A DNA stretch of 34,370 nucleotides from Lachnospiraceae bacterium (GCA_902363555.1 CABJAM010000019.1:1-34370); one strand, 5' to 3'; positions 8,717 through 17,163 are shown, counted from the first letter of the stretch. Numbers and translations: made by a program. Notes: a model not told the origin generated them from the letters alone.

Positions 8717-9556
8717 ATGCCGGATATTATTAAAGTAGGCAGGATGGTGCATCCTGATAAAAATAAGATAATCTATGTGATTTTGGAAAAGGACGGCGCT
8801 TATGAACTGATCGGGGATGTTTTTAACAGCTTTACAAAGGGTGCATATGTAGGTGTGGTCAGACACGAAGATCTGCTGGCGCCGATGGCCTGTGAAACGG
8901 TTTACGGTTTGGGAGCTAATCATTATGATTATGCGGCATTTCTTGTAAAGATTGGCCGCGAACAGCACGATGAACCGGTTATTTTTACAAAACCGGCCGA
9001 ATCCGTGGTGGGGATGAATGGAAAATTGATCGTGCCGGCGGCATTTAAGGCGTGTGGTCTGAAAGGCTCGGGTGAATTAGGGGTCATCATTAAGAAGGAT
9101 TGCTGCCAGGTATCCGAGGAAGAAGCATTGGACTATGTTCTCGGATATACCAATGCATACGATGCTATTCCAGCAAACAAATATTTTAATGTGACAAAAG
9201 AGGAAAAACATGCAGGCAAGCGTTTTGCCACATTTTGTCCCATGGGGCCATATATGGTCATTGGGCCAAAATTACCGGATGTGCGGCAGCAGACATATTA
9301 CAATGATACACAAATGCTTGACGGACGTACCAGTGGTTATATATGGTCAGTAGCCCGGGCGATCAGCGAAATTTCAAAAAAATATCTGATAAAAAAGGGC
9401 GATGGGATTATTATGGGGGCCATGGCGCCGGGGATGGAAATACAGGATAAGCATCCGGAGATATTTAAAGACAGCCATATCGTCGGCGGGGATGTTATCC
9501 GTGTGGAAACGGAGGGGCTTGGTACACTTATTATGAATGTTGTGGACGAGGTATGA
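8717..9556 (+). CDS. Fumarylacetoacetate hydrolase (FAH)-fold protein with altered metal site
   Basis: 279 residues. The C-terminal FAH domain has GYTNAYDAIP (Asp149), KRFATFCPMGPYMV and GDVIRVETEGLGTLIMNVVDEV. Canonical members carry an ExE pair such as YEGEL as metal ligands. Here the matching segment is GSGEL (Ser118, Glu120), so the first Glu is missing. The family hydrolyses or decarboxylates beta-diketo acids or dehydrates sugar acids; with one ligand changed the reaction may differ. The gene begins 57 bases after the oxidoreductase and its stop is 15 bases before the next start, so it belongs to the same operon. It may process an oxidised sugar product, which is inference. Confidence 0.82.
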   Translation: MPDIIKVGRMVHPDKNKIIYVILEKDGAYELIGDVFNSFTKGAYVGVVRHEDLLAPMACETVYGLGANHYDYAAFLVKIGREQHDEPVIFTKPAESVVGMNGKLIVPAAFKACGLKGSGELGVIIKKDCCQVSEEEALDYVLGYTNAYDAIPANKYFNVTKEEKHAGKRFATFCPMGPYMVIGPKLPDVRQQTYYNDTQMLDGRTSGYIWSVARAISEISKKYLIKKGDGIIMGAMAPGMEIQDKHPEIFKDSHIVGGDVIRVETEGLGTLIMNVVDEV

Positions 9557-9571
9557 TTGAAGGGGAATGTG

Positions 9572-10399
9572 ATGGAAAAAATATATTTACAGATGGCATC
9601 TTATAAAATGTGTCAAAGCACGCTTACATATGAGGAACAACTGCAGTGCACGGCCAAAATGGGCTATGACGGGATTGAGCTTGGCGGTCTTGAATATTCA
9701 GCCATGGATGCGGGTGTATTAAAGCAAATGGCGGCCTGCTATGGCCTGGAAATTATAAGCGCGCATATCAATGCAGATCATCCGTTAGAAATGCTGGATT
9801 ATCTGGAAAAGTTAGGCGTTGAAAGGGCGGTCATATCTTCTTATACCTTTTCCACTGAGGAGGAAACCGTGGCGTTTGCCCATACGCTCAGTCAGTGGGG
9901 AAATATTTTTAAAGCGCATAGGATTACACTTGGATATCATAATCATACCCAGGAGTTTTACCGGCCGGCGGGCGCCTCTGAGACGCTGCATGAAATATTA
10001 TTAGAATCCACGGACCCGGATGCGGTTAAATTTCAATTGGATGCCGGCTGGGCAGCCTGTGCAGGAATGAATGTTTTGTCCTATTTGGAAAAGTATCAGG
10101 GGCGCTTTAATATGATGCACATCACGGAAAGTGACAGGATTTTTGGCGCTGAAAAGCCGGTGTTCCTGAAAAGAGATGAACAGGGCCGGATCATTGCCGA
10201 TGAAAGCTTTAAGCAGCTTCAGGCCGATAAACGGGCGGCCAATTGCCGGCTGGGCCTTGGCATCAATGACTGGAGAACCTTAATAAATGCGGGGCGGATT
10301 GCTCAGATTCCTATCTTTATTAACGAGAGACGTCATAGCTATAATGAGGATCTGCTTACAAGCCTTAATGAGGATATTGCGTTTTTAAAGTCTATATAG
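9572..10399 (+). CDS. TIM-barrel sugar phosphate isomerase/epimerase-type enzyme
   Basis: 275 residues, an AP_endonuc_2/xylose isomerase-like barrel. Metal and substrate residues typical of the family are visible: LGYHNHTQEFY (His123, His125, Glu128), FQLDAGW (Asp157), NMMHITE (His183) and FINERRHSYNED (Glu252). Relatives include inosose dehydratases, keto-sugar epimerases and the enzymes that cleave 3-oxo-glycosides. ATG 9572 follows AAGGGG; a TTG at 9557 is less likely. Together with the Gfo/Idh oxidoreductase upstream it makes a pair often used in oxidative glycoside catabolism. Function beyond the fold cannot be assigned. Confidence 0.85.
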   Translation: MEKIYLQMASYKMCQSTLTYEEQLQCTAKMGYDGIELGGLEYSAMDAGVLKQMAACYGLEIISAHINADHPLEMLDYLEKLGVERAVISSYTFSTEEETVAFAHTLSQWGNIFKAHRITLGYHNHTQEFYRPAGASETLHEILLESTDPDAVKFQLDAGWAACAGMNVLSYLEKYQGRFNMMHITESDRIFGAEKPVFLKRDEQGRIIADESFKQLQADKRAANCRLGLGINDWRTLINAGRIAQIPIFINERRHSYNEDLLTSLNEDIAFLKSI

Positions 10400-10437
10400 A
10401 GGACGATGGGTAATCGCCACATGAAAAAAATGATGAA

Positions 10438-10463
10438 GGGCAGCGCTGGAAATAGTGCTGTCC
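10438..10463 (+). terminator. Hairpin after the catabolic operon, candidate weak terminator
   Basis: A 10-bp RNA stem including G-U pairs (GGGCAGCGCT against AGTGCTGTCC, six-base loop) begins 38 bases after the TIM-barrel gene. Only a poor T-tract follows, so it could end, attenuate or just protect the transcript. Confidence 0.45.
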
Positions 10464-10499
10464 TTAAACTATTTAAGAATTGTAGCGTGGAGGTTACGC

Positions 10500-10529
10500 T
10501 TGACATCGCAATAAGGTATTCGTTACAAT
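10500..10529 (+). promoter_or_regulatory. Sigma-A-like promoter of the kinase/regulator pair
   Basis: TTGACA at 10500-10505 and TACAAT at 10524-10529 are separated by 18 bases, about 28 bases before the kinase start. No copy of the GGATTT operator is present, so the pair seems to be expressed constitutively at a low level, unlike its predicted targets. Confidence 0.65.
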
Positions 10530-10556
10530 AATTTATAAGCGATATGAAGGGTGGTG

Positions 10557-12212
10557 ATGAAGCTGAAAAAAATGTCTCTGAAAATACAGTTGATCCTATG
10601 GAGTATATTGTGTATACTTCCTGTCCTGATCATCGCCGTTGCCGGCAATGCATATATGATCTATCAAAATTATGAGAAGGAAATGGATGGTCAGTATGAC
10701 TTGCTTGAATATGGCGTACAAAATATGGAAAAAAAGCTGGAGGAGATCCGGGCATATGAACTCACTCTGTTGACCAATTCGGACGATATGGAGCTTATGT
10801 GTTCCTCGGAGGACCATAATACACAGGTGCTGGCGAAGCGCCGTCTTTTTTTGGATGTGACTTATACGATGATGCGTAATCCGGATATTCAGACCATGTA
10901 TATATGCGCTATGGATAATGATCAGGACCTTGTGATAAACTTTGGCGCTACGGATCTTGGGTATAATGACAGCCTGAGGGCTATATGTCAGGCAACTGCG
11001 GCAAATCCTGCTGTGAAGGGCTGGAGTACGGTTTCTTTAATGGATAAATATTATTTTTTTAACATTGAATATACGCGTTCGGGTTACGTTTGTGCGCTTG
11101 TTTCCATGGAAAAGCTGTTTCAGGACTATGCCGGTTTATTTGAACGGTTTGCGTTGATTGATATGTCTATGGAGACGGCGGTTGCCGGCGATATGCTTTA
11201 TATAGGTCGGTCACCGGAAGATATCGAGCGTGAAAGTAAAGGATATCAGATCATAACATATCCTTCATTGAGCGTAGGCTATCAATTGATCAGCCTGATT
11301 TCCAGGGGAACGGTATTTACATTGACCAATGGTTTTCAAAAATTTTTATTGTTTCTGACCATACTGGATATTTGTCTGATTCCTATACTCATATTTGTGT
11401 TAAACAAAAAATATATAAAACCACTGGAAATGCTTGTTTCCGTTATGAATCAGGTAAAGATGGAAAATTGGGATGTCGCTTTGGACGAGGAAAATGTACT
11501 TATGGAGTTTCGTCAGGTAAATAGTACATTTAACAGTATGATCCGTGAGGTTAAACAGCTCAGGATCGATGTCTATGAGGAAATTCTCGAACGGAAAAAT
11601 CTTGAGATCGCCCAGCTCCAGACGCAGGCTAAGCCGCATTTTTATTTAAACAGCCTGAATGTCATTTATAGCATGGTGCAGTGTGATGAAAAGAAAATGG
11701 TGTTGAAGCTGATTCGCCATCTGGCGGATTACTGCCGTTATAGTATGAATACGGACAATTATCTTGTTCAGGTTCAGGAGGAGCTTGATTTTATCACCTC
11801 CTATGTGGAGATTCAGAAGCTTCGTTATCACGATCAGATCGACTTTACAGTGACCTGCGAGGACGAATTGAAAAGTGTCTCTATACCGACCATGCTGCTT
11901 CAGGAATTTGTCTATAATAGCTTTAAATATGCATTTGATATGGTCCGGGATTTTGTTATTGCCATACAGATTTTTAAAGAGGATGAATGGATGCGGATCA
12001 TAATAACGGATAATGGGCCGGGCTATCCGTTGGAAGTCCTGGACCAGTTTAAAATGGACAGGCCGGTAATGAAAGGTCATGGAAAACATATAGGTATTCA
12101 TAATACGGTCCGACGTATCAATTTTTTTTATAATGGCAAGGCTGAAATTCATTTTTCCAATCTGCCGGAGGGCGGCGCAGGTGTGGATATGAGACTGCCT
12201 TTGGAATTTTAG
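10557..12212 (+). CDS. YesM-like sensor histidine kinase
   Basis: 551 residues. A membrane helix near residues 8-32 is followed by an extracellular sensing domain of about 225 residues, a second helix around 262-284 and a HAMP segment. The His_kinase domain has KPHFYLNSLN with phospho-accepting His361. The ATPase domain has an N box NSFKYAF, a G1 box DNGPGYP and a G2 box GHGKHIGIHNT. This is the architecture of kinases that sense extracellular carbohydrate, often through the binding protein of a linked transporter. GTG codons precede at 10551 and 10554, but ATG 10557 is the natural start. The gene for its response regulator starts 70 bases later. Confidence 0.9.
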   Translation: MKLKKMSLKIQLILWSILCILPVLIIAVAGNAYMIYQNYEKEMDGQYDLLEYGVQNMEKKLEEIRAYELTLLTNSDDMELMCSSEDHNTQVLAKRRLFLDVTYTMMRNPDIQTMYICAMDNDQDLVINFGATDLGYNDSLRAICQATAANPAVKGWSTVSLMDKYYFFNIEYTRSGYVCALVSMEKLFQDYAGLFERFALIDMSMETAVAGDMLYIGRSPEDIERESKGYQIITYPSLSVGYQLISLISRGTVFTLTNGFQKFLLFLTILDICLIPILIFVLNKKYIKPLEMLVSVMNQVKMENWDVALDEENVLMEFRQVNSTFNSMIREVKQLRIDVYEEILERKNLEIAQLQTQAKPHFYLNSLNVIYSMVQCDEKKMVLKLIRHLADYCRYSMNTDNYLVQVQEELDFITSYVEIQKLRYHDQIDFTVTCEDELKSVSIPTMLLQEFVYNSFKYAFDMVRDFVIAIQIFKEDEWMRIIITDNGPGYPLEVLDQFKMDRPVMKGHGKHIGIHNTVRRINFFYNGKAEIHFSNLPEGGAGVDMRLPLEF

Positions 12213-12282
12213 CGATTGTATACTGAGCGGTCACACAGATGGAACATTTATTCGTGATTATTTGGAGAGGAAGGTAGTTACA

Positions 12283-13845
12283 TTGAATTTGCTTGTTGTG
12301 GATGATGATATTTATGCGATTAAGGCCGTGCAGCAGGTACTGGCGGAAGCCTCGTGTCCGTTTGATCATATATATACGGCATTGAATATTTTTCAGGCAA
12401 AAGAAATCTTTTCCCGGTGTACCGTTGATATTTTATTATGTGATATTGAAATGCCGCAGGGAACAGGGTTTGATCTCCTGGAATGGATGCGTGTATCTGA
12501 AATCAAAGCGCAGGTGCTTATATTGACAGCCTATGATAATTTTGCATATGCCAAAACCGCCATTAAATTTCAATGTCTGGACTATCTCTTAAAGCCGGTA
12601 GGTGAGGAAGAATTATTGGATGCACTGAAGAAGGCAAAGCAGCACTGTCAGGCGGAGGCACAAACTGCAAAACAGCAGATGCAGGATTATAAAGTGCGGG
12701 AGGAGCAGTTTATATTAAATACCGCGCGCAATATTTATGGCTCGGACAGGACCAGCCTTTTAACGGCTATGACTCAGGAAGGGCTCAGTCTGGATTTGGA
12801 ACATAGATATTTGACTGGGATTTTTTCTGTGAAGAAATGGGCGGAGGATGTAAAAAAGGGCGATGGGAATCTTCTTAACCGGCTGAAAAGTGATATTGCA
12901 GATAATCTTTGGGAAGGGAAAGAGGTTAAGGCGGTCATTTTAAATTTTACAATGATACTCATTCTCGTGGAATACCATGATAAGCAATATGAGAAGATGG
13001 CCTTCGCCATAGCCTGCCGGCGCTTTATTGAAGACTTCCGGGCCAGGGCAAGGAGTCGGCTGAGCGTCTGCGTAGGGGAGCCGGTCTATTTGTGGCAGTT
13101 GGGGGAAATGAAACAGCGGCTTATTGAATTGGATGAAAAGAATGTCATGGTCAACCATGTATCTGTGCTGGAGCAGACGGTTCCTGCAAAAGATTTTAAA
13201 ATGCCGGAGCTGGAGTCATGGCAGTATATGCTGGAAAAAGGTTATTTTTCCAAACTGGAAGAAAGTATTCTGGAATTATTGAAACGTCTGGAACTGGAAT
13301 TAAATCTTAATGCTGAAACTTTGTTCATGGTCCAGCAAAATTTCCTGCAGACGGTTTATACTTATGTCGATACCCAAAATATGAAAGGGGCTGATCTTTT
13401 TAACGTGTCCGTGCTTCAGCAAAAAGAATCCAATGCTCTGAAAAATACGGATGATTTTATGGAATTTATTCAATATATTTTACAAAAGCTGTCTCAGGAG
13501 CTGGTCATGGACCAATCACAAAATGCGGTGGATATAGCCGTTTCTTATATTGAAGCTCACCTGACAGAAAAAATATCCTGCAATGAGCTGGGAAAGATGT
13601 GCTATCTGAATCCGGATTATCTGACCCGATGTTTTAAAAAGATTAAGGGGATGTCGGTCACAAGCTATATTACAAAGTGTCGGATGGAAAAGGCCAAAAT
13701 GCTGCTGGAAGATACTAAAATGCCGGTAAGCCGTATTGCCAGCCAGGCGGGATATGATAATTATACGCATTTTGTTAAAACCTTTGAGAAGTATATCGGG
13801 ATGACTCCTCAGGAATATCATAAAATGAATTATCATGGATCATAA
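12283..13845 (+). CDS. YesN-like response regulator, receiver plus AraC-type DNA-binding domain
   Basis: 520 residues. The receiver domain covers 1-120 (MNLLVVDDD, phosphorylated Asp54 in CDIEMP, and the Lys of YLLKPVG). A central region of about 280 residues, with predicted helical stretches, is common in long YesN proteins. The AraC-type double helix-turn-helix covers about 420-515 (ISCNELGKMCYLNPDYLTRCFKK, SRIASQAGYDNYTHFVKTF). TTG 12283 is chosen because GGAGAGGAAGG lies eight bases upstream and because MNLLVVDDD aligns with the start of the second regulator at 30744; the in-frame TTG at 12262 lies ahead of that site. It is the probable activator of the promoters at 4082 and 13861. Confidence 0.9.
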   Translation: MNLLVVDDDIYAIKAVQQVLAEASCPFDHIYTALNIFQAKEIFSRCTVDILLCDIEMPQGTGFDLLEWMRVSEIKAQVLILTAYDNFAYAKTAIKFQCLDYLLKPVGEEELLDALKKAKQHCQAEAQTAKQQMQDYKVREEQFILNTARNIYGSDRTSLLTAMTQEGLSLDLEHRYLTGIFSVKKWAEDVKKGDGNLLNRLKSDIADNLWEGKEVKAVILNFTMILILVEYHDKQYEKMAFAIACRRFIEDFRARARSRLSVCVGEPVYLWQLGEMKQRLIELDEKNVMVNHVSVLEQTVPAKDFKMPELESWQYMLEKGYFSKLEESILELLKRLELELNLNAETLFMVQQNFLQTVYTYVDTQNMKGADLFNVSVLQQKESNALKNTDDFMEFIQYILQKLSQELVMDQSQNAVDIAVSYIEAHLTEKISCNELGKMCYLNPDYLTRCFKKIKGMSVTSYITKCRMEKAKMLLEDTKMPVSRIASQAGYDNYTHFVKTFEKYIGMTPQEYHKMNYHGS

Positions 13846-13860
13846 CCCTTTGAAAAGGTT

Positions 13861-13921
13861 GGATTTCGACGATTCATATGTAGGTTTTTTGCTAAGAATC
13901 TTTTCGCATCCCATTTATAAT
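13861..13921 (+). promoter_or_regulatory. Predicted YesN-type operator and promoter of the second oxidoreductase (subclass 1)
   Basis: GGATTTCGACGATTCAT starts at 13861 and the inner half-site GGTTTTTTGCTA at 13883, 22 bases apart. TATAAT lies at 13916-13921, 33 bases after the inner half-site. The upstream half-site is almost identical to that at 4082. The remaining bases to 14015 form the leader; a 62-codon frame there is probably not a gene. Confidence 0.65.
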
Positions 13922-14015
13922 AGGTATTGCGCTGATGCACAAGCAGGTCAAGGATTTCTAGGGAAATCTTCGACAAATTATAATGAAATTATAAATAGAA
14001 AGCGAGGAGATTATT

Positions 14016-15119
14016 ATGAGTGAGAAAATAGTTCGCGTAGGTTTTATTGGTCTTGGGAGTGTTGCCAACATGAAGCATTTGCCGTCCCTGGCAAAATATC
14101 CGGATAAATGTCAGATGGTTGCATTTTGTGATCTGGATATTGAAAAGGCAAAAAGGGCGGCAGAGCAGTATGGAACAGCAGATGCTAAAATATATGTGGA
14201 TTATAGGGAAATGTTAAAAGATGCAGATGTGGATGTGGTCCATGTCCTGACCCATAATTCGGCCCACTGCGAAGCTACGGTGGCATGTTTTGAGGCCGGA
14301 AAGCATGTGATGTGTGAAAAGCCCATGGCGGCAACCGTAGAAGATGCTCAACGGATGATGGACGCCTGGAAGAAGTCCGGGAAGAAATTTACGATTGGCT
14401 ACCAGAATCGTTTTAGACCGGAAATCCAGATGATGCACAGCGCCTGCGAAAATGGTGATCTGGGAGACATTTATTTCGCCAAGGCGCATGCAGTGCGGCG
14501 CAGAGGCGTGCCGGTTTGGGGCGTGTTTAATGATAAGTCGAAGCAGGGCGGCGGCCCTCTGATCGATATTGGAACCCATGCATTGGATATTACTCTCTGG
14601 ATGATGGATAATTATGATCCATATTCGGTCAGCGGCGTGACCTATGATAAGCTCCGCAATAAGCCGGAAGGGAATAATGGCGGCCCCTGGAATCCGGAAA
14701 CCATGGAAGTTGAGGATTCGGCTTTTGGTCTGATAAGGATGAAAAATGGCGCAAGTATCTTTCTTGAAGCCTCCTGGGCTTTAAATACACGTCTCGAAAA
14801 ACAGGCCTGCGCGACCTTATACGGTACAGAGGGCGGCGCTGAGATTGAAACGGATAAAAGCCCTAACCGCGGAACCTGCGTAATTAATAATGTTAAATAT
14901 AACGTTCCCTGTGAGTATCGGCCATCACCAAAGGGAGAAATCGATATGTATCGTTTAGATGGGGAAAAACCCGGCGAGATTGAGGCCGGGCAGTGGCTGG
15001 ATGCAATTATCAATGACTCCGAACCGCTGGTTCAGCCGGAACAGGCATTTGCGGTAACACAGATTTTGGATGCAATATATAAGTCCGCGGAAAGTGGGAA
15101 AGAATACTTTTTTAATTAA
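14016..15119 (+). CDS. Second Gfo/Idh/MocA family oxidoreductase
   Basis: 367 residues. The nucleotide-binding fold begins VGFIGLGSVANMKHLP, the signature MCEKPMA holds Lys102, and the substrate domain has GGGPLIDIGTHALD with Asp184 and His188. It is only a distant relative of the oxidoreductase at 7574, so the two probably act on different substrates or in opposite directions. The ribosome binding site is GCGAGGAG. It stands alone behind its own regulated promoter, downstream of the regulator gene. A MITE and an IS element begin seven bases after the stop codon, without harming the gene. Confidence 0.9.
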   Translation: MSEKIVRVGFIGLGSVANMKHLPSLAKYPDKCQMVAFCDLDIEKAKRAAEQYGTADAKIYVDYREMLKDADVDVVHVLTHNSAHCEATVACFEAGKHVMCEKPMAATVEDAQRMMDAWKKSGKKFTIGYQNRFRPEIQMMHSACENGDLGDIYFAKAHAVRRRGVPVWGVFNDKSKQGGGPLIDIGTHALDITLWMMDNYDPYSVSGVTYDKLRNKPEGNNGGPWNPETMEVEDSAFGLIRMKNGASIFLEASWALNTRLEKQACATLYGTEGGAEIETDKSPNRGTCVINNVKYNVPCEYRPSPKGEIDMYRLDGEKPGEIEAGQWLDAIINDSEPLVQPEQAFAVTQILDAIYKSAESGKEYFFN

Positions 15120-15250
15120 ATAGGGTCATTTAGCGTTACTGTTCACACCCAATGTCAGTTAGTTAAGAGATTGAACCAGATTTCGGCAAGGGGTCTAACT
15201 TTAATTTGTGTTTTTTTCGAAAAAGGGTTGACACAAAATCCAAAATGTGC

Positions 15251-15332
15251 GGCCGCTCTCGCTACTGATTTAATTTAAAAGGTAGCGAGAGCGGCCCTTG
15301 TAATTAGAGTTATAGTTTCACATCTAATTACA
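15251..15332 (+). promoter_or_regulatory. Two stem-loops before the transposase start
   Basis: A perfect 15-bp stem (15251-15265 with 15282-15296) is followed by a 10-bp stem (TGTAATTAGA 15299-15308 with TCTAATTACA 15323-15332). The second stem ends at the base just before the AGGAGG ribosome binding site. Such hairpins limit transposase synthesis from transcripts that read in from outside. TTGACA at 15228-15233 may be a -35 box, but no matching -10 was found. Confidence 0.6.
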
Positions 15333-15345
15333 GGAGGTAACACAT

Positions 15346-16668
15346 ATGACTTTCGCTGACCAGGTAAAATTTACCCTGCTTCAGGATATCTCAGACTTAG
15401 CACAGGTTCCATGGCTTTTTTCAAAGAATCCAAATGTGGATTTTTCCAGAAAACGCAAAATGGATTTCCAGTCTCTTATCCATTTTTGCATCTGTATGGA
15501 AAGCGGCACCCTCAGGCATGAATTACTCAAGTATTTTGCCTATGCTCCAGACACCCTTTCGAACTCCGCTTTTTATCAGCAGCGTAATAAACTGCTCCCA
15601 GAAACATTTCCGTTTCTGCTCCACTTATTTAACTCTCATTATTCCTTTTCTTTGTATAGGGAGAAATATCATCTGCTCGCATGTGATGGCTCCTCCTTTA
15701 CGTTTACTCGGAATCCCAAGGATCCGGATTCCTATTTTGCCCCGGATGGTAAAACGACCAACGGCTACAATCAGGTGCATGTCGTTGCCCTATTTGACCT
15801 TTTGTCAAAAAGATACTGCGATGCGGTTGTTCAGCCTGTCAGAAAGAAAAACGAATTTCAAGCCCTTGCTGACATGATCGATCGGACTCTGTCTCCTGAT
15901 TCCATCCCAATCTTTATTGCCGACAGAGGATTTCACTCTCTGAATGTTTTTGCCCATGTCATTGAACATGGTTCTTATTTCCTGATCCGTGCAAAAGATG
16001 TAAACATGCGGCGTCTGCTTGGCTACGACCTTCCCGCGGAAAATTGTTTTGATATCCATATCGACCGTATCCTTACCAGGTCGCAATCAAAAAAGAAGAG
16101 GCTTCATCCGGAGCTTGAGGATCAATACCGTTTCATTTGCAAAGATGTTTCTTTTGATTACATGGGATCGAATGGCGGAGAAGAATATCACATCCCGCTT
16201 CGTATCCTTCGTTTAAAGATCACAGAGGATGTGTATGAAAACATCATCACCAATCTTCCGGCAGAGGATTTTACATCTGATGAGATTCAATATCTTTATG
16301 GACTCAGATGGGGGATTGAAACATCCTTCCGTGAATTAAAACATACGATTGGTGCCATGAATTTTCATTCGAAGAAACGTGAACACATCGAAATGGAAGT
16401 ATGGGCACGATTGATTCTTTACAATTTTTGTTCCATTGTCACTGGGCATGTGGTGATCCACCAAAAAAGCAGAAAACACATCCATCAAGTGAATTACACG
16501 GTTGCCTATCAGGCCTGTCACTACTTTTTACGACTGCGTGAAGGAGAGAAACCGCCTGATATAGAAAGCCTGATAGGGCAGAATACACTGCCTATCAGGC
16601 CTGAGCGGAACTATGCCCGCCAGCACAGATTCCGTGTACCAGTCAGCTTCACCTACCGTTTTTCATAA
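15346..16668 (+). CDS. IS4-family DDE transposase
   Basis: 440 residues, apparently intact. The catalytic triad is visible as Asp114 (ACDGSSF), Asp193 (IADRGFHS) and Glu325. Glu325 sits in the IS4 signature Y-x2-R-x3-E-x6-K (Tyr318, Arg321, Glu325, Lys332; YGLRWGIETSFRELK). The length suits the family. ATG follows a strong ACAGGAGGTAAC ribosome binding site. The gene lies inside perfect inverted repeats and is in the same direction as the surrounding sugar genes. It catalyses cut-and-paste transposition. Confidence 0.93.
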   Translation: MTFADQVKFTLLQDISDLAQVPWLFSKNPNVDFSRKRKMDFQSLIHFCICMESGTLRHELLKYFAYAPDTLSNSAFYQQRNKLLPETFPFLLHLFNSHYSFSLYREKYHLLACDGSSFTFTRNPKDPDSYFAPDGKTTNGYNQVHVVALFDLLSKRYCDAVVQPVRKKNEFQALADMIDRTLSPDSIPIFIADRGFHSLNVFAHVIEHGSYFLIRAKDVNMRRLLGYDLPAENCFDIHIDRILTRSQSKKKRLHPELEDQYRFICKDVSFDYMGSNGGEEYHIPLRILRLKITEDVYENIITNLPAEDFTSDEIQYLYGLRWGIETSFRELKHTIGAMNFHSKKREHIEMEVWARLILYNFCSIVTGHVVIHQKSRKHIHQVNYTVAYQACHYFLRLREGEKPPDIESLIGQNTLPIRPERNYARQHRFRVPVSFTYRFS

Positions 16669-16864
16669 CATGAAACTAACCACAATCAGTATATCCCATT
16701 TTGAAGCAGATGTGAATCTGTCTTTTTGTCATGTCCAAAACAAAACGACCATATTCAATTCAACTTGTATTTCTATGTCTAACGCCTTTCTCCCGTGCCT
16801 CACAAGTAGCTTTTAGCAGAGGACATCTTATTTCATCTTCTTAACTAACTGACATTGGTTCACA

Positions 16865-16996
16865 CCCACGCCACTCACTACGCTGAGTGGCTGGGAACGG
16901 AGCATAAATTTGGCCAATGAGCTGGCCCCCTCGCCGCAGGCGACTTCAAATGGGCCGGCGAGGTTGCTGTTTACTGGCCTGCCAGTGAACAGCAAC
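16865..16996. repeat. Array of three hairpins in the right part of the MITE-like element
   Basis: Hairpin 1 pairs GCCACTCA (16870-16877) with TGAGTGGC (16884-16891) and is extended by CCCA/TGGG around one bulge. Hairpin 2 pairs CCTCGCCG (16929-16936) with CGGCGAGG (16956-16963). Hairpin 3 pairs 16 bases (16963-16978) with 16981-16996, with one G-U. The array is non-coding. The rest, to 17163, shows only the promoter of the ATPase pseudogene. Confidence 0.7.
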
Positions 16997-17042
16997 CATT
17001 TAGCGACTCATGTAAAAAGAAAATACTCGGTTGCTTTTTATC

Positions 17043-17071
17043 TTGCCATTTGAATAGGTGCATGGTAGAAT
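17043..17071 (+). promoter_or_regulatory. Promoter of the AAA ATPase pseudogene
   Basis: TTGCCA (17043-17048) and TAGAAT (17066-17071) are 17 bases apart, about 90 bases upstream of the pseudogene start. It resembles a sigma-A promoter. Confidence 0.4.
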
Positions 17072-17163
17072 CGTAGTAATAATAGGTTGAGTGTACCAAC
17101 CCGCACAGATGATAGGATTAAACCATAGGCAGGATATGTTTCGGAAAGTGGCGGTGATAGTTG

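Larger units (their letters stand above)
15150..16857 (+). mobile_element. Complete IS4-family insertion sequence
   Basis: The 1708-bp element has perfect 19-bp inverted repeats at 15150-15168 and 16839-16857 (CAATGTCAGTTAGTTAAGA). The 9-bp direct repeat GTTCACACC flanks it at 15141-15149 and 16858-16866. Perfect ends and an intact transposase suggest recent insertion. The target lies in the left inverted end of the MITE-like element, so the IS arrived later. A 7-bp duplication with the ends shifted one base outward is the other possible reading. Confidence 0.9.
15127..17004. mobile_element. MITE-like element with CATTTAGC target duplication, interrupted by an IS
   Basis: CATTTAGC occurs at 15127-15134 and 16997-17004. 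Directly inside are inverted ends GTTACTGTTCAC (15135-15146) and GTGAACAGCAAC (16985-16996), 11 of 12 matching. With the IS and one copy of its target duplication removed, the element is about 145 bases, has no gene and is rich in hairpins. An 8-bp duplication and short inverted ends fit a non-autonomous element moved by a transposase encoded elsewhere. The mobilising family is unknown. Confidence 0.6.

Noticed and set aside
13835..14023. 62-codon frame between regulator and second oxidoreductase
   Set aside because: It overlaps the predicted operator and promoter and resembles no known protein; it has no ribosome binding site.
15228..15256. TTGACA-based transposase promoter
   Set aside because: The position 17 bases downstream is GC-rich (GGCCGC) and offers no -10 box.
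16613..16816. 67-codon frame after the transposase
   Set aside because: It overlaps the transposase end in another frame and lies in the IS tail; nothing supports translation.
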